Positions 26,658 through 37,537 of a DNA stretch of 64,000 nucleotides are shown in pieces. Numbering within the stretch: position 1 is the stretch's first letter; every line of letters begins with the position of its first letter. The notes under the pieces are model-generated. The model did no database searches, was not told the DNA's origin, and worked only from the letters and a program-made list of their open reading frames with translations. This stretch comes from Acidaminococcus sp. (GTDB taxonomy: Bacteria > Bacillota > Negativicutes > Acidaminococcales > Acidaminococcaceae), in assembly GCA_019416065.1 (NCBI GenBank), contig DXYB01000005.1:10830-74829 (forward strand), given 5' to 3'. The translations under genes and the position numbers were made by a program.

Positions 26658-27833
26658 TTAATGGTGGAACAACCGCACTCCCGTCATAGCCATGGCCATG
26701 CCGAATTTATCTGCTGTGGCTATCACCTGATCGTCCCGGATGCTGCCCCCAGTTTGTGCTACGTACTGCACCCCACTGCGATGTGCCCGTTCAATATTGT
26801 CCCCAAATGGGAAGAAGGCATCGCTGCCTAGGGAGACCCCAGTATTTTGCGCAATCCAGGCCTTGCGCTCTTCTCTTGTCATTGGTTCTGGTCTTTCCGT
26901 AAAGTAATTTTTCCATTGCCCATCGGCCAAGACATCTTCCGCATCGTCGGATAGATACACATCAATGGTATTATCCATAACAGGTTTGGCGATATCGCTT
27001 CTAAAAGGCAGCGCCAATACCTTGGGGGCTTGCCGCAACCACCATTTATCGGCTTTGTCCCCTGCCAGACGGGTACAATGCACCCGACTTTGCTGCCCGG
27101 CTCCCACGCCAATGGTCTGCCCGTCTTTCACGTAGCAAACAGAGTTGGACTGGGTGTATTTCAGCGTAATCATGGCAAGCAGTAGATCCCGTACAGCAGC
27201 TTCTGGAATCTCTTTATTTTTTGTAGGGCGATTCTGCAGCAGCGCTGCGGTAATTAAATCATTATTCCGTTTCTGTTCAAAGGTGATGCCAAAGACTTCC
27301 TTGGTTTCCAGATTTGGTGCTTCATAGGCAGGATCAATTTGCACCACATTATAACGACCTTTTTTCTTGGTCTTCAGAATCTCTAGCGCTTCCAGTTCAT
27401 AGCCCGGAGCAATCACGCCATCACTGACTTCATGCTGCAGGATTTTGGCCGTAGGAACATCGCATACATCGGATAAAGCTACATAATCTCCAAAAGAACT
27501 CATCCGATCCGCACCCCGGGCACGAGCATAGGCACAAGCTAGAGGAGAGAGTTCCATACCCTCTACCCGATACACTTTTTGCAGCGTTTCAGATAGTGGC
27601 AATCCTACCGCAGCTCCGGCTGGACTTACATGTTTAAACGAGGCTGCTGCAGCAAGCCCGGTAGCCTGCTTGACTTCCTTTACCAATTGCCAGGAATTAA
27701 GCGCATCCATAAAATTGATATATCCTGGTTTCCCGTTTAAGACAGTCAGCGGTAAATCCCTTCCGTCCCGCATAAAGATCCGTGCAGGAATTTGGTTCGG
27801 GTTACAACCATACTTGAGTTTTAATTCTTTCAT
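26658..27833 (-). CDS. Stand-alone AICAR formyltransferase (PurH-like)
   Basis: 391 residues, covering only the formyltransferase half of PurH. The IMP cyclohydrolase domain is absent, so a separate cyclohydrolase must exist elsewhere. Recognisable stretches include KYGCNPNQIPA at the start, SFKHVSPAGAAVG with the catalytic Lys-His pair, and SDAFFPFGDNIERA near the end. It transfers a formyl group from 10-formyl-tetrahydrofolate to AICAR, the penultimate step of purine synthesis. It starts 24 bp after pyrE with a strong AGGAGGG site and ends at the terminator, so it is the last gene of the pyrimidine operon. That places a purine step under the pyrimidine leader. Confidence 0.88.
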   Translation of the reverse strand: MKELKLKYGCNPNQIPARIFMRDGRDLPLTVLNGKPGYINFMDALNSWQLVKEVKQATGLAAAASFKHVSPAGAAVGLPLSETLQKVYRVEGMELSPLACAYARARGADRMSSFGDYVALSDVCDVPTAKILQHEVSDGVIAPGYELEALEILKTKKKGRYNVVQIDPAYEAPNLETKEVFGITFEQKRNNDLITAALLQNRPTKNKEIPEAAVRDLLLAMITLKYTQSNSVCYVKDGQTIGVGAGQQSRVHCTRLAGDKADKWWLRQAPKVLALPFRSDIAKPVMDNTIDVYLSDDAEDVLADGQWKNYFTERPEPMTREERKAWIAQNTGVSLGSDAFFPFGDNIERAHRSGVQYVAQTGGSIRDDQVIATADKFGMAMAMTGVRLFHH

Positions 27834-27857
27834 AGAAGTCCCTCCTCACCGATTGCT

Positions 27858-28430
27858 TTATTTACCGGTACGGCCCCTTTGGGTCAGTGCTACACCTTGT
27901 TTGCACAGCGGACAATCTTCCGGTTTATATGCTTCCACGTCCAGCCGCAAAAGCGGTTCCATACGGCAGCCAAAATCCACCTTACCCCCGCTGCGGTCCA
28001 CCAAAAATCCTACACCTACGGGAATGCCGCCTTCTCCTTTTACTACGTCCAGTACTTCCTGGACGCTGCCACCTGTAGTCACGATATCTTCTACAATAAG
28101 GACTCGTGTCCTCGGTTCAATGTGAAATCCCCGTTTAAAAGCCATCTTGGCATTTACTCTTTCAGTAAAGAAAAACTTTGTTCCCAGATTTTTGGCGACT
28201 TCATACGCCAGCAAAATGCCGCCCGTCATAGGACCTACCACAAGTTCCACTTGGTCATTAATAAAGCGGGACGCAATTTCTTTGCACAGGGCCTCTGTAT
28301 AGTCAGGATGCTGCAGCACATTGAACTTTTCCACATATAGAGGGCTATGCAGCCCACTTGTCAGCAAAAAATGGCCATGCATCACAGCGTTCGTTTCTTC
28401 CAGCATACCTAGTATTGAAGTATCGTTCAT
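27858..28430 (-). CDS. pyrE: Orotate phosphoribosyltransferase
   Basis: 190 residues. Converts orotate and PRPP to OMP. The PRPP-binding motif VLIVEDIVTTGGS is at about residues 90-102, and the family start HFLLTSGLHSPLYVEK is present. It lacks the long extra N-terminus of the gamma-proteobacterial enzymes and resembles the short clostridial type. Its ATG overlaps the pyrF stop (ATGA), so translation is coupled. Confidence 0.93.
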   Translation of the reverse strand: MNDTSILGMLEETNAVMHGHFLLTSGLHSPLYVEKFNVLQHPDYTEALCKEIASRFINDQVELVVGPMTGGILLAYEVAKNLGTKFFFTERVNAKMAFKRGFHIEPRTRVLIVEDIVTTGGSVQEVLDVVKGEGGIPVGVGFLVDRSGGKVDFGCRMEPLLRLDVEAYKPEDCPLCKQGVALTQRGRTGK

Positions 28431-29149
28431 TCCAGTGCTCCTTCCATTTCCTCCAGGACTTTTTCGGCCGCCGCTTTTTTATCCGCTGCTTGGGTAATGG
28501 GACGCCCTACCACCAAGTGAGTGGCCCCTGCCTGTAACGCAGCAGAAGGCGTGGCAATCCGGCTTTGATCATTAGTAGCTGCCCAGGCGGGGCGTACGCC
28601 AGGTGTAACGATGAGAAAATCCTTGCCACAGCGGTTGCAAACGCCTGCCGCTTCCTGGGGCGACGCCACCACCCCGTTGAGTCCACTTTGTTTGGCAAGT
28701 ACTGCCAGTTCCAATACTTCTTCTCCAATCGGCAGTCCATAGTGCAATGGCTGCCACTGGGTAGTATCCATGCTGGTCAGGACCGTCACTCCAATCAGCT
28801 TTGGCGCCGGTTTTCCCAGCTGTGCCGCAGTTTTTTTCACTGCCTTGGCACCCTCTGCCATCATCTTGGGCCCGCCAACAGTATGCACATTCAAAATATC
28901 GGCTCCCAGTGTTGTCAAAACCTGCAGGGCATGGGCAACTGTATTGGGAATATCCTGGAGTTTCAGATCCAGAAAAACTTTTTTATTTTTTTCTTTTAAA
29001 TATCGTACCACATCCGGGCCGGCGCCGTAAAATAATTCCATACCGACTTTGTAAAAGGAAACACTATCCCCTAGATCATCTACCAACGTTTTAGCCTTGG
29101 TCAAGTTGGGAACATCTAAGGCCACAATCAATCGTTCTTTTGCATCCAT
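28427..29149 (-). CDS. pyrF: Orotidine 5'-phosphate decarboxylase
   Basis: 240 residues. Decarboxylates OMP to UMP. The catalytic charged network is visible in FLDLKLQDIPNT (Lys and Asp), and the phosphate loop near the C-terminus includes HLVVGRPIT. Group I enzyme by length. AAGGAG precedes the ATG; nine bases separate it from pyrD. Confidence 0.94.
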   Translation of the reverse strand: MDAKERLIVALDVPNLTKAKTLVDDLGDSVSFYKVGMELFYGAGPDVVRYLKEKNKKVFLDLKLQDIPNTVAHALQVLTTLGADILNVHTVGGPKMMAEGAKAVKKTAAQLGKPAPKLIGVTVLTSMDTTQWQPLHYGLPIGEEVLELAVLAKQSGLNGVVASPQEAAGVCNRCGKDFLIVTPGVRPAWAATNDQSRIATPSAALQAGATHLVVGRPITQAADKKAAAEKVLEEMEGALE

Positions 29150-29158
29150 TTCTTCTCC

Positions 29159-30097
29159 TTACCTGTTGTGCGGCAGTGCACGTCCTCGGATTTCCTCTAC
29201 AGAGTTTGCCCCCACGGTATCCAAGTATTTTTGAATGCCATAACTTATGGTCATTGCCAATTCCGGCTCTACAAAATTACTAGTGCCGACCGCTATAGCC
29301 GTCGCTCCTGCTAAGATAAACTCCGCGGCATCTTCCCAGCTACTGATTCCGCCCATCCCAATAAGGGGAACTTTTACTGCCTGTGCCACCTGGTATACCA
29401 TCCGTACCGCTACTGGTCGGACTGCCGGACCACTCAGTCCCCCCATTACGTTCTCCAGTACTGGGGCTTGTGTATGGATATCGATTTTCATGCCTAAAAG
29501 CGTGTTGATCAAGCTGATGGCATCGCTGCCTGCAGCTTCAACCGCTCGTGCGATTTCTGTTATATCCGCCACGTTGGGGGATAATTTAGTGATAACAGGC
29601 TTATGGGTATGACTTTTGGCAGCTTTCACCACACTTTCTGCCGCCTTGGGATCTGTTCCAAAGGCTAAGCCGCCTTGCGCCACATTAGGGCAGGAAATAT
29701 TGAGTTCAATGGCTGCCACGCCGGGTACATCCAACATAGCCGCCAGTTCCCCATATTCTTCTGCGCTATCCCCATCAATATTTACAATCACCGGCGTATG
29801 GGTTACCTGTTGTAATTGGGGCAATGTTGTCTTAAGAAAAACTTCTACCCCTGGATTTTCCAAGCCTACGCAGTTAAGCACCCCCGCAGGAGTTTCTACC
29901 AGGCGCTGCCCACTATTGCCAGCACGGGGATGTAGGGTAGTCCCCTTCACGGTAATAGCACCCAGTTGCCCTAAGTCCAGCAAATCCATAAATTCCAAGC
30001 CGAAGCCAAAGGTCCCGGAAGCTGTAGTCACAGGCGTTTTCATAGTAATGCCGGCAATTTGTACCGTCATTTTCGGGTCATCACAGGGTTTTACCAT
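29159..30097 (-). CDS. pyrD: Dihydroorotate dehydrogenase, class 1B catalytic subunit
   Basis: 312 residues. FMN enzyme oxidising dihydroorotate to orotate. The class 1 cysteine base is in ELNISCPN, and the phosphate-binding stretch [13 protein letters not shown] is present. Together with PyrK it forms the heterotetramer that passes electrons to NAD+. Its start overlaps the pyrK end by seven bases and has GGGAGG upstream. Confidence 0.93.
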   Translation of the reverse strand: MVKPCDDPKMTVQIAGITMKTPVTTASGTFGFGLEFMDLLDLGQLGAITVKGTTLHPRAGNSGQRLVETPAGVLNCVGLENPGVEVFLKTTLPQLQQVTHTPVIVNIDGDSAEEYGELAAMLDVPGVAAIELNISCPNVAQGGLAFGTDPKAAESVVKAAKSHTHKPVITKLSPNVADITEIARAVEAAGSDAISLINTLLGMKIDIHTQAPVLENVMGGLSGPAVRPVAVRMVYQVAQAVKVPLIGMGGISSWEDAAEFILAGATAIAVGTSNFVEPELAMTISYGIQKYLDTVGANSVEEIRGRALPHNR

Positions 30098-30861
30098 TCT
30101 GTTACCTCCCGGCTGTCAAATACAGGCCCGTCTTTACAGATTTTCATCCGTTTTCCATGACTTCCCGTACAGGAGCAAGATAAACAGGCTCCTAACCCGC
30201 AGCCCATATATTTTTCCAAGGATACCTGGCAGGGTACGTTATATTGCTCTACAACGGACGCTACTGCTTTCATCATGGGCGAAGGACCGCACACATACAC
30301 CCGGTCATAGGACCCGGTAGATAAAAGGTGTGGCAATAACGCATTTACAGTCCCTTTTGTCCCATAGGAACCATCGTCGGTAGTAACATATTGGTTTTGG
30401 GTATTGTTTTTAAACAGTTTTTCCCAAAATACTTCTGCCTGGCTCCGTCCCCCAATGAGAACATCCAACGTATATAGAGGTGCCCTTTCTGCCAGAAAAT
30501 GTAGGGGTGCCAGCCCCACACCACCCCCTACCAAAAGGCCCTTCTTGGCATCCAGGGTAAACCCATGGCCCAGGGGCCCCAATAGATTAATCCGCCGCCC
30601 CACATGAAGCTGTCCCAAAAGCTGGGTAGCTTCTCCTACAATTCGGTAGATAAGGGAAAATTTTCCTTCGTTTTGATTAACGCCTGACACTCCGAAAGGA
30701 CGGCGCAGCAGCGGCACATGGAGCCCATTGACCCGAACCGTAACAAACTGTCCTGGCTGGGCAATAGAAGCAATTTCTGGGCAGATAATATCCACTTGCC
30801 AGATATCTGCACTTAGACACGTTTGGGCGGCCACAATGCCGTCGATATGCAATGCTGTCAT
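30091..30861 (-). CDS. pyrK: Dihydroorotate dehydrogenase electron-transfer subunit
   Basis: 256 residues. N-terminal FAD-binding barrel ([11 protein letters not shown]), NAD-binding domain ([11 protein letters not shown]), and a C-terminal [2Fe-2S] site in [11 protein letters not shown]. It links PyrD to NAD+. Starts three bases after carB, with GGAGTAAGG in front of the ATG. Confidence 0.93.
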   Translation of the reverse strand: MTALHIDGIVAAQTCLSADIWQVDIICPEIASIAQPGQFVTVRVNGLHVPLLRRPFGVSGVNQNEGKFSLIYRIVGEATQLLGQLHVGRRINLLGPLGHGFTLDAKKGLLVGGGVGLAPLHFLAERAPLYTLDVLIGGRSQAEVFWEKLFKNNTQNQYVTTDDGSYGTKGTVNALLPHLLSTGSYDRVYVCGPSPMMKAVASVVEQYNVPCQVSLEKYMGCGLGACLSCSCTGSHGKRMKICKDGPVFDSREVTEW

Positions 30862-30864
30862 GCC

Positions 30865-33800
30865 TTACTCCGTTTTCAGATCTTGCAATGCGACCACACT
30901 GATCATATGGCGGTGCCGCATAACTCCCAGGGCATTTTCCAGCGCCCTAGCTGTATCCAGGCTGGTCAGGCAGGGAATAGCATGCTCCACGGTAGAACGG
31001 CGGATTTTAAAACCATCCCGGGTAGCATCCTGTCCGTGGGTAAAAGTATTGATCACCATGCAGATTCGGCCTTCCTTGATATCATCCAAAAGATTGGGCG
31101 TACCGGAACTGGCTTTTTCCACACGTCCTACTTTGATGCCTTTTTGTTCTAGGAAGGCAGCCGTCCCTTTGGTGGCAACAATTTCATACCCCAACTCCGT
31201 CAAGCCTTCAGCAATGGGCGCCATCTCTTCTTTGTCCTGATCGGCTACGGTAACCAAAATAGCTCCGCTTTTAGGAATATGGAATCCCGCCGCTATGCAG
31301 GCTTTGTAGAGCGCCCGGGGGAACTGGCTGTCGATGCACATCACTTCACCAGTAGATTTCATCTCAGGCCCCAGGGAAATATCCACATCCGCCATTTTAT
31401 TAAAGGAGAATACCGGCGCTTTCACTGCATAGTAATCTGGGAAATCTTTCAGGCCGCCATGCATTCCCTGCTCCTTCAGAGAAACGCCCATAGCACATTT
31501 AGTTGCCACATCCACCATGGAAATCCCCGTAACTTTGGACAAAAACGGTACAGTACGGCTGGACCGGGGGTTCACTTCAATCACGTAGAGTTCATCGTCC
31601 CGGGCAATATACTGCACATTCATCATGCCGTGCACTTCCAGCTCCAAGGCCAATTTCGTGGTATAGTTAATGATTTCGTCAATAATATGCTCACTTAAAC
31701 TGCGAGGGGGATACACCGCAATAGAGTCACCAGAATGGACACCAGCCCGTTCCACATGCTCCATAATGCCAGGCAGCAGCACTTCCTTGCCATCGCAGAT
31801 ACAATCCACTTCTACCTCAGTGCCCATGAGGTAATGGTCCACCAACACCGGATGTTCATGGGAAGCCTTTACGGCACTGCCCATGTAGTGACGCAGTTCT
31901 TCGTCGTTGTAAACGATTTCCATAGCCCGACCACCCAACACATAGCTGGGGCGCACCATCACCGGATACTGCACATCGTGGGCTGCACGCAAAGCCCCCT
32001 CTGTATCAAATACAGTATGACCTTTCGGACGAGGAATTCCCACTTTGTTCAAGAGTTCATCGAACCGTTCCCGATCTTCTGCACGGTCAATACTATCTAC
32101 GGAGCTGCCTAGGATCTTTACACCGCACCCATGAAGTGGTCCAGCCAGATTAATAGCGGTCTGCCCACCAAATTGTACGATGACGCCTTCTGGCTTTTCC
32201 CGGTCAATTACGTTCAGGACATCTTCCAATGTCAATGGTTCAAAGTACAGACGATCCGCTGTATCAAAGTCAGTGGAAACAGTTTCCGGGTTGTTGTTGA
32301 CAATAATGGTTTCATAACCAAGATCCTGCAGTGCCCATACCGAATGCACAGAGCAATAGTCAAATTCCACGCCCTGGCCGATACGGATCGGACCGCTGCC
32401 TAGCACCATGACTTTCTTTTTCCCGGTTTCCTCCACTTCATCTTCCACCCCATACGTGGAATAATAATAGGGAGTCTCCGCATCAAATTCTGCCGCGCAG
32501 GTATCCACCATCTTATAAACAGGCGTAATCCCCCACTTTTTCCGCAAAGCGCGTATAGTAAGACCGTCCTTATCCCGCCCAGTCAGCTGTCCGATAGTAG
32601 CATCAGCAAAGCCATACGTTTTCACGGTGCGCAATAGTTCCGGAGTCAGCTCTTCTGCTTTTAACCGGTTTTCCAGTTTAACAATATGCAGAATCTTTTC
32701 CAGGAAGAATTCATCAATCTTGGTAATGGCGTGGGCTTTTTCCACGGTCATGCCCCGGCGAAATGCCTCAGCAAGAGTAAAGAGCCGTTCATCATCAATT
32801 TTGGTCACTTTAGCAAAGACCTGCTGGTCCGTCAAGGCATGTAATTCCGGCATATCCATGTGAATCAAGCCGATTTCTAGGCACCGCACGGCCTTTAATA
32901 GCCCAGCTTCCATATTCCGTTCAATGGCCATGACTTCCCCGGTAGCTTTCATCTGGGTACCCAGGGTATGATCCGCATTCACAAATTTATCAAAGGGCCA
33001 GCGAGGAATCTTTAAGACACAATAATCCAACGTTGGTTCAAAACAGGCAGATGTTTTTTTTGTTACAGCGTTTTCAATCTCATCCAGAGTATAGCCTGCC
33101 GCGATTTTGGCTGCTACCTTGGCAATGGGATACCCGGTAGCTTTGGAAGCCAGAGCAGAAGAGCGGGATACACGAGGATTCACTTCAATAACAATGTACT
33201 CCTCACTGTCGGGATTCAGGGCATATTGCACGTTGCAGGCCCCTTCCACGCCCAGTTCCCGGACAATGTCAATTGCCGCACTTCGCAGCATCTGAACTTC
33301 CCTATCCGTTAATGTCTGGCAGGGAGCCACTACAATAGAATCTCCAGTATGTACGCCCACCGGGTCAATATTTTCCATGTTACAAACGGTAATGCAGTTA
33401 TCCGCATGGTCCCGCACTACTTCGTATTCAATTTCTTTCCAACCGGCCACGCTCCGCTCAATCAAAGCCTGCCCAATCAGAGAATACATCAGCCCTTTGG
33501 TAGTGATATCATCCAATTGATCCATATCATGAGCAATACCGCCACCGGTGCCGCCCAAAGTATACGCCGGACGAACAATCAAAGGAAAGCCTACTTTTTC
33601 AGCAAAGGCTTTAGCTGCTTCCACACTTTCCACGATGGTGCTTTGGGGGATGGGCTGATGAAGCTTTTCCATGGTCTCCTTAAAGAGTTCCCGGTCCTCA
33701 GCTTTCATGATACTGGGGATCTGCGTTCCCAAAAGCTGTACATTATATTTTTTCAGGATGCCTTGTTTGTCCAGTTCAATAGCAAGGTTAAGGCCGATCT

Positions 33801-34077
33801 GTCCCCCTAGCGTAGCAAGCAGGGAATCTGGCCGCTCCTTTTGGATCACGCTTTCCAAAAACTCAACGTTCAACGGTTCCACATACACCCGGTCCGCAAT
33901 GTGTACATCGGTCATAATGGTGGCGGGGTTAGAATTGACAAGCACCACCTCCAGTCCTTCTTCTTTCAGGGCACGGCAGGCCTGTGTACCGGAGTAGTCA
34001 AATTCTGCAGCCTGCCCGATAATGATGGGGCCACTGCCGATGACCATGACTTTCTTGACGTTTTCTTTTTTCGGCAT
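30865..34077 (-). CDS. carB: Carbamoyl-phosphate synthase, large subunit
   Basis: 1,070 residues, full length. Two tandem ATP-grasp halves each begin with an equivalent motif ([19 protein letters not shown] near residue 10 and [19 protein letters not shown] near residue 555). A C-terminal MGS-like allosteric domain follows from about residue 930, where UMP or ornithine regulation would act. It makes carbamoyl phosphate from bicarbonate, ATP and ammonia passed from CarA. Its start is one base after the carA stop. As the only car pair seen, within the pyr operon, it may serve pyrimidines only or also arginine. Confidence 0.96.
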   Translation of the reverse strand: MPKKENVKKVMVIGSGPIIIGQAAEFDYSGTQACRALKEEGLEVVLVNSNPATIMTDVHIADRVYVEPLNVEFLESVIQKERPDSLLATLGGQIGLNLAIELDKQGILKKYNVQLLGTQIPSIMKAEDRELFKETMEKLHQPIPQSTIVESVEAAKAFAEKVGFPLIVRPAYTLGGTGGGIAHDMDQLDDITTKGLMYSLIGQALIERSVAGWKEIEYEVVRDHADNCITVCNMENIDPVGVHTGDSIVVAPCQTLTDREVQMLRSAAIDIVRELGVEGACNVQYALNPDSEEYIVIEVNPRVSRSSALASKATGYPIAKVAAKIAAGYTLDEIENAVTKKTSACFEPTLDYCVLKIPRWPFDKFVNADHTLGTQMKATGEVMAIERNMEAGLLKAVRCLEIGLIHMDMPELHALTDQQVFAKVTKIDDERLFTLAEAFRRGMTVEKAHAITKIDEFFLEKILHIVKLENRLKAEELTPELLRTVKTYGFADATIGQLTGRDKDGLTIRALRKKWGITPVYKMVDTCAAEFDAETPYYYSTYGVEDEVEETGKKKVMVLGSGPIRIGQGVEFDYCSVHSVWALQDLGYETIIVNNNPETVSTDFDTADRLYFEPLTLEDVLNVIDREKPEGVIVQFGGQTAINLAGPLHGCGVKILGSSVDSIDRAEDRERFDELLNKVGIPRPKGHTVFDTEGALRAAHDVQYPVMVRPSYVLGGRAMEIVYNDEELRHYMGSAVKASHEHPVLVDHYLMGTEVEVDCICDGKEVLLPGIMEHVERAGVHSGDSIAVYPPRSLSEHIIDEIINYTTKLALELEVHGMMNVQYIARDDELYVIEVNPRSSRTVPFLSKVTGISMVDVATKCAMGVSLKEQGMHGGLKDFPDYYAVKAPVFSFNKMADVDISLGPEMKSTGEVMCIDSQFPRALYKACIAAGFHIPKSGAILVTVADQDKEEMAPIAEGLTELGYEIVATKGTAAFLEQKGIKVGRVEKASSGTPNLLDDIKEGRICMVINTFTHGQDATRDGFKIRRSTVEHAIPCLTSLDTARALENALGVMRHRHMISVVALQDLKTE

Positions 34078-34078
34078 G

Positions 34079-35155
34079 TTATTTTCCTCCCATCATTTTG
34101 ATGAACCGATCAAACAGATAGCTGTTGCCGTGCGGCCCGGGGGAGGCTTCTGGGTGGTACTGTACCGTAAAGGTAGGATGGTTCAGATAGCGTAATCCCT
34201 CAACGGTATTATCATTAAGATTCCGGTTGATAACTTCAATAGGAAGTCCTTTTAAACTGTCTTCATCCACCATAAACCCATGGTTCTGGGAAGTGATCAT
34301 AATTTTATGCTCGACCAGATCCCGTACAGGTTGGTTAATACCCCGGTGCCCAAACAACATCTTTTTGGTTTTGGCACCGTTTGCCAGCGCCACCAGCTGA
34401 TGCCCCAGGCAAATACCAAAAACCGGCTTTTGACCCAGCATCTTTTGTACTTGTTCTATCTCAAAGGTCAGGTCCGCCGGGTCCCCGGGGCCATTGCTCA
34501 GGAAGATCCCATCAGGATTTTGGCTTAGCACGTCTTCTGCCGGAGTTTCCGCTGGAAAAACCGTAAGATGACAGCCTTTTTCTACCAAGCTAAGAAGAAT
34601 ATTCCGTTTCACGCCATAGTCCAGTACCGCCACATGATACGGTGCAGTTTTCTCTCCCATTTCATAAACCTTCTTTGTACTAACCTGATGCACCTGGTCA
34701 TGTTGTTCCGGCGTATTCAATAGCTTTTGGATTTCTGCTTCCGGGGTATCGGCTGGGACCACAACACCCTGAATGGTTCCGTAAGCCCGAATGCGGCGTG
34801 TGATGGCCCGGGTATCCACATCGGTTAATACCGGGATATCATTTTTTGCCAGAAAATCCAACACGCTGCCCTCATTGCGCCAGCTGGACGGCGTATCGCA
34901 CAGTTCACTTACGATGAGGCCTTTGTAGCAGCAGCGTTCTCCTTGGTCAAAGAGCGGGTTCACACCGTAATTGCCAATCAACGGGTAGGTGAAAATAACA
35001 ATTTGTCCGCAAAAAGACGGATCCGTCAAGGTTTCCTGATAGCCTACCATCCCTGTCGTAAAGACTACTTCCCCTACAGCTTTATGGGTAGCGTACAGAT
35101 TTCCTTCATAGACGCTGCCGTCCTTTAACACCAATTTGCCTTTTACTTTTTCCAT
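34079..35155 (-). CDS. carA: Carbamoyl-phosphate synthase, small (glutaminase) subunit
   Basis: 358 residues from ATG 35155; the longer frame to 35218 lies inside pyrC. N-terminal CarA domain, then a class I glutamine amidotransferase with the nucleophile in GICLGHQL and the His-Glu pair in [11 protein letters not shown]. Supplies ammonia to CarB. It overlaps the pyrC end by 13 bases and has only a weak ribosome binding site, suggesting coupled translation. Confidence 0.95.
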   Translation of the reverse strand: MEKVKGKLVLKDGSVYEGNLYATHKAVGEVVFTTGMVGYQETLTDPSFCGQIVIFTYPLIGNYGVNPLFDQGERCCYKGLIVSELCDTPSSWRNEGSVLDFLAKNDIPVLTDVDTRAITRRIRAYGTIQGVVVPADTPEAEIQKLLNTPEQHDQVHQVSTKKVYEMGEKTAPYHVAVLDYGVKRNILLSLVEKGCHLTVFPAETPAEDVLSQNPDGIFLSNGPGDPADLTFEIEQVQKMLGQKPVFGICLGHQLVALANGAKTKKMLFGHRGINQPVRDLVEHKIMITSQNHGFMVDEDSLKGLPIEVINRNLNDNTVEGLRYLNHPTFTVQYHPEASPGPHGNSYLFDRFIKMMGGK

Positions 35156-36435
35156 ACTACACCGTCTTTCATTACAAACTGACCATCCACAATCGTGGCA
35201 ACCGCCTTGCCCTTGCACTGCTTGCCTTCAAAAGGCGTTACCTTGCCCCGGGTATAGAACTTGCTGCTATCCACTTTCCATTCTTTGTTCAGGTCCAAAA
35301 TAGTGATATCTGCCGCTTTTCCTACTTGCAAGGTGCCTGCATCTAACTGCATAATTTTTGCTGGATTGGTGCTCATGGCACTAATAATTTCGTTAAGGGT
35401 AAATTCTCCCGTATGCACCAGGTCTGTCAAGGCCACCCCCACACTGGTTTCCAAGCCACAGAAGCCATTCGGGGCATAGCGGAATTCCACATCTTTTTCT
35501 TCAGGTGCGTGGGGAGCATGGTCTGTTACGATGGCGTCAATCGTGCCATCTTTCAAGCCTTCCCGCAGTGCCTTTACATGTTCCTCGCTGCGCAGTGGCG
35601 GAGAAATACGCGCCGCCGTGCTGTACGTCCGGCAAGCTTCATCCGTGAGGGTCAGATGCTGCACCGTCGCCTCACAGGTAATTGGCACGCCCCGTTTTTT
35701 AGCTTCCCGGATAATCTCCACACAACCTTTAGTGGTGATATGGCAGATGTGAATATGGGTTCCGGTGTATTCGGCGATCAGAGCATCCCGCGCTACACAG
35801 ATATCTTCCGCCAGTGCCGGGATTCCCGGTATGCCAAGAGACGCGGATACCGCGCCTTCGTGCATATACCCGCTATGATTCATCTCTTCATCAATATCAT
35901 GGCACAGCAGGGGTTTATCAAATGCCCCCACATATTTGGCCGCCAGCATCATGACAGTAGGATTTTCCACAAAATGCCCGTCATCGGAAAATCCCATGGC
36001 GCCTCTTGCGGCCATATCTCCCATTTCTGCTAGTTCTTTGCCTTGTTCGCCTTTGGTAATGGCGCCAATGACTTCCACGTGCACATAGCCTTCTTTTTCG
36101 GCCCGTTCTTTTACCCCAGAAAGCACGATGGAGGTATCAATTACCGGTTTTGTATTGGGCATACAGGCCACACGGGTAATGCCGCCTGCAGCTGCCGCCA
36201 TGGTCCCTGTGACAAGATCTTCCTTTGCTTCTAGTCCCGGTTCCCGTAAATGGGTATGGATATCAATGAGGCCCGGCACTACCACCAGTCCTTTGGCATC
36301 ATAAACGCTATCGGCTGGCTCTTCAATATGCTCTGCCAGCGCAGCGATCTTTCCGTCCTGGATTAATAAGTCCATCACGGCGTCCAAATTCTGACTGGGA
36401 TCCACAATTCTTCCTTGCTTAATGAGCGTTTTCAA
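35143..36435 (-). CDS. pyrC: Dihydroorotase (class I)
   Basis: 430 residues. Zn-dependent amidohydrolase that closes carbamoyl aspartate to dihydroorotate. The metal-binding HTHLREPG is at residues 60-67, and the catalytic Asp is in DAIVTDHAPHAPEE. The start codon is TTG at 36435, inside the pyrB end (17-base overlap), with GGAGG about nine bases upstream. This explains why an ATG-only search would shorten the gene. Confidence 0.93.
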   Translation of the reverse strand: MKTLIKQGRIVDPSQNLDAVMDLLIQDGKIAALAEHIEEPADSVYDAKGLVVVPGLIDIHTHLREPGLEAKEDLVTGTMAAAAGGITRVACMPNTKPVIDTSIVLSGVKERAEKEGYVHVEVIGAITKGEQGKELAEMGDMAARGAMGFSDDGHFVENPTVMMLAAKYVGAFDKPLLCHDIDEEMNHSGYMHEGAVSASLGIPGIPALAEDICVARDALIAEYTGTHIHICHITTKGCVEIIREAKKRGVPITCEATVQHLTLTDEACRTYSTAARISPPLRSEEHVKALREGLKDGTIDAIVTDHAPHAPEEKDVEFRYAPNGFCGLETSVGVALTDLVHTGEFTLNEIISAMSTNPAKIMQLDAGTLQVGKAADITILDLNKEWKVDSSKFYTRGKVTPFEGKQCKGKAVATIVDGQFVMKDGVVWKK

Positions 36436-37375
36436 CGGATTTTCCTCCCATAATCGTCAAAAATAGTACCGCCATTCGTACCGCTACCCCGTTAGTAACC
36501 TGTTCCCGGATCACGGCCTGATCGCTGTAACCCGTTTCCCAGGAAATTTCCAGTCCCCGGTTCATTGGGCCAGGATGCATGACCAAACAGTCTTTCTTGG
36601 CTAGTTTCATCCGTTCTTCATTCACGCCATAAATCCGTGCATATTCTCTGGCAGACGGGAAGAGTCCCATGCTCTGCCGTTCCAGTTGTATGCGCAACAC
36701 ATCCACCACATCGGCTCCCCGGATAGCGTCTTCTACGTGCTTATGCACCGTCACGCCCAGTTGTTCCACTGCATAGGGGAGTAGTGTCATAGGACCTGCC
36801 ACATGCACATCCGCTCCTAGTTTCGTCCAGGCAGCAATATTGCTGCGGGCAACCCGACTGTAGAGAATATCCCCAATGATGGCCATTTTCAGACCTTTAA
36901 ACTGCCGACCATGTTCTAAAATGGTAAACATATCTAAAAGGCCCTGGGTAGGATGGGCATGAGCGCCATCCCCTGCATTAATGACTACTGGATCGGCAAT
37001 CTGCGCTGCATAATGGGGCGCACCTTCCACAGGATGCCGCATAACAATAGCGTCACAGGCCATAGCCTGCATGGTCAGAATCGTGTCCTTCAGGCATTCT
37101 CCTTTTTTTACACTGCTGGTCCCTGTATTGAGATTGATCACATCCGCGCCCAGGTACTTGCCAGCCAGCTCAAAGGAGCTACGGGTCCGTGTGCTGTTTT
37201 CATAAAACAGATTCACCACGGATTTCCCGCGAAGGGAAGGTAGTTTTTTGATATCCCGCTTCATAATTTTTTTCATTTCCGCAGCCGTGCGCATAATCAG
37301 ATCATACTCTTGCACGGTAAGGGATTCCAAATCCAGGATATCCCGTCCTGACAGGCTTGCCGCCGCCTTTGCCAT
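36419..37375 (-). CDS. pyrB: Aspartate carbamoyltransferase, catalytic chain
   Basis: 318 residues. Joins carbamoyl phosphate and aspartate in the first committed pyrimidine step. The carbamoyl phosphate loop STRTRSSFE and the HPTQGLLDMFT region are present. No regulatory chain (pyrI) follows, as usual in Bacillota, where the operon is controlled by attenuation instead. First gene of the operon, with AAGGAGG before ATG 37375. Confidence 0.94.
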   Translation of the reverse strand: MAKAAASLSGRDILDLESLTVQEYDLIMRTAAEMKKIMKRDIKKLPSLRGKSVVNLFYENSTRTRSSFELAGKYLGADVINLNTGTSSVKKGECLKDTILTMQAMACDAIVMRHPVEGAPHYAAQIADPVVINAGDGAHAHPTQGLLDMFTILEHGRQFKGLKMAIIGDILYSRVARSNIAAWTKLGADVHVAGPMTLLPYAVEQLGVTVHKHVEDAIRGADVVDVLRIQLERQSMGLFPSAREYARIYGVNEERMKLAKKDCLVMHPGPMNRGLEISWETGYSDQAVIREQVTNGVAVRMAVLFLTIMGGKSVENAH

Positions 37376-37389
37376 GTTGTAGCCTCCTT

Positions 37390-37425
37390 ATAAAAATAAG
37401 CCCTCTCGTCCTAAGACAAGAAGGC
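37390..37425 (-). terminator. Attenuator terminator in the pyr leader
   Basis: Eleven-pair stem (GCCTTCTTGTC and GACGAGAGGGC, loop TTAG) followed by TTATTTTTAT on the minus strand, ending just before the pyrB ribosome binding site. The 5' arm contains CCTT and TCTTAG, which can instead pair with CTAAGA and AAGG in the upstream PyrR loop to form an antiterminator. This is the standard three-state layout of PyrR-controlled attenuation. Confidence 0.85.
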
Positions 37426-37448
37426 TTTTAAGATGCTTCTGGAATCAA

Positions 37449-37474
37449 AGTCCCTTTCTTAGTCTCACAGGACT
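37449..37474 (-). promoter_or_regulatory. PyrR-binding anti-antiterminator hairpin
   Basis: On the minus strand AGTCC begins a hairpin closed by GGACT. The loop region carries TCCTGTGAGACT, which fits the PyrR RNA consensus UCCNGNGAGRYU at every position. PyrR with UMP would stabilise this hairpin, free the terminator and switch off the operon. The pyrR gene itself is not in this window. Confidence 0.85.
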
Positions 37475-37503
37475 AGATTAAAGGTTCATATGAAGTTATT
37501 GTT

Positions 37504-37532
37504 AGTGTACCATGGGCTAATGCAAAAGTCAA
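37504..37532 (-). promoter_or_regulatory. Promoter of the pyr operon
   Basis: TTGACT, exactly 17 bases, TACACT on the minus strand, about 30 bases before the PyrR hairpin. It starts only six bases past the ddh stop codon. Confidence 0.8.
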
Positions 37533-37537
37533 CTTCT

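Noticed and set aside
37376..37490. Metabolite riboswitch in the pyrB leader
   Set aside because: The elements match PyrR protein-dependent attenuation and there is no larger aptamer-like structure.
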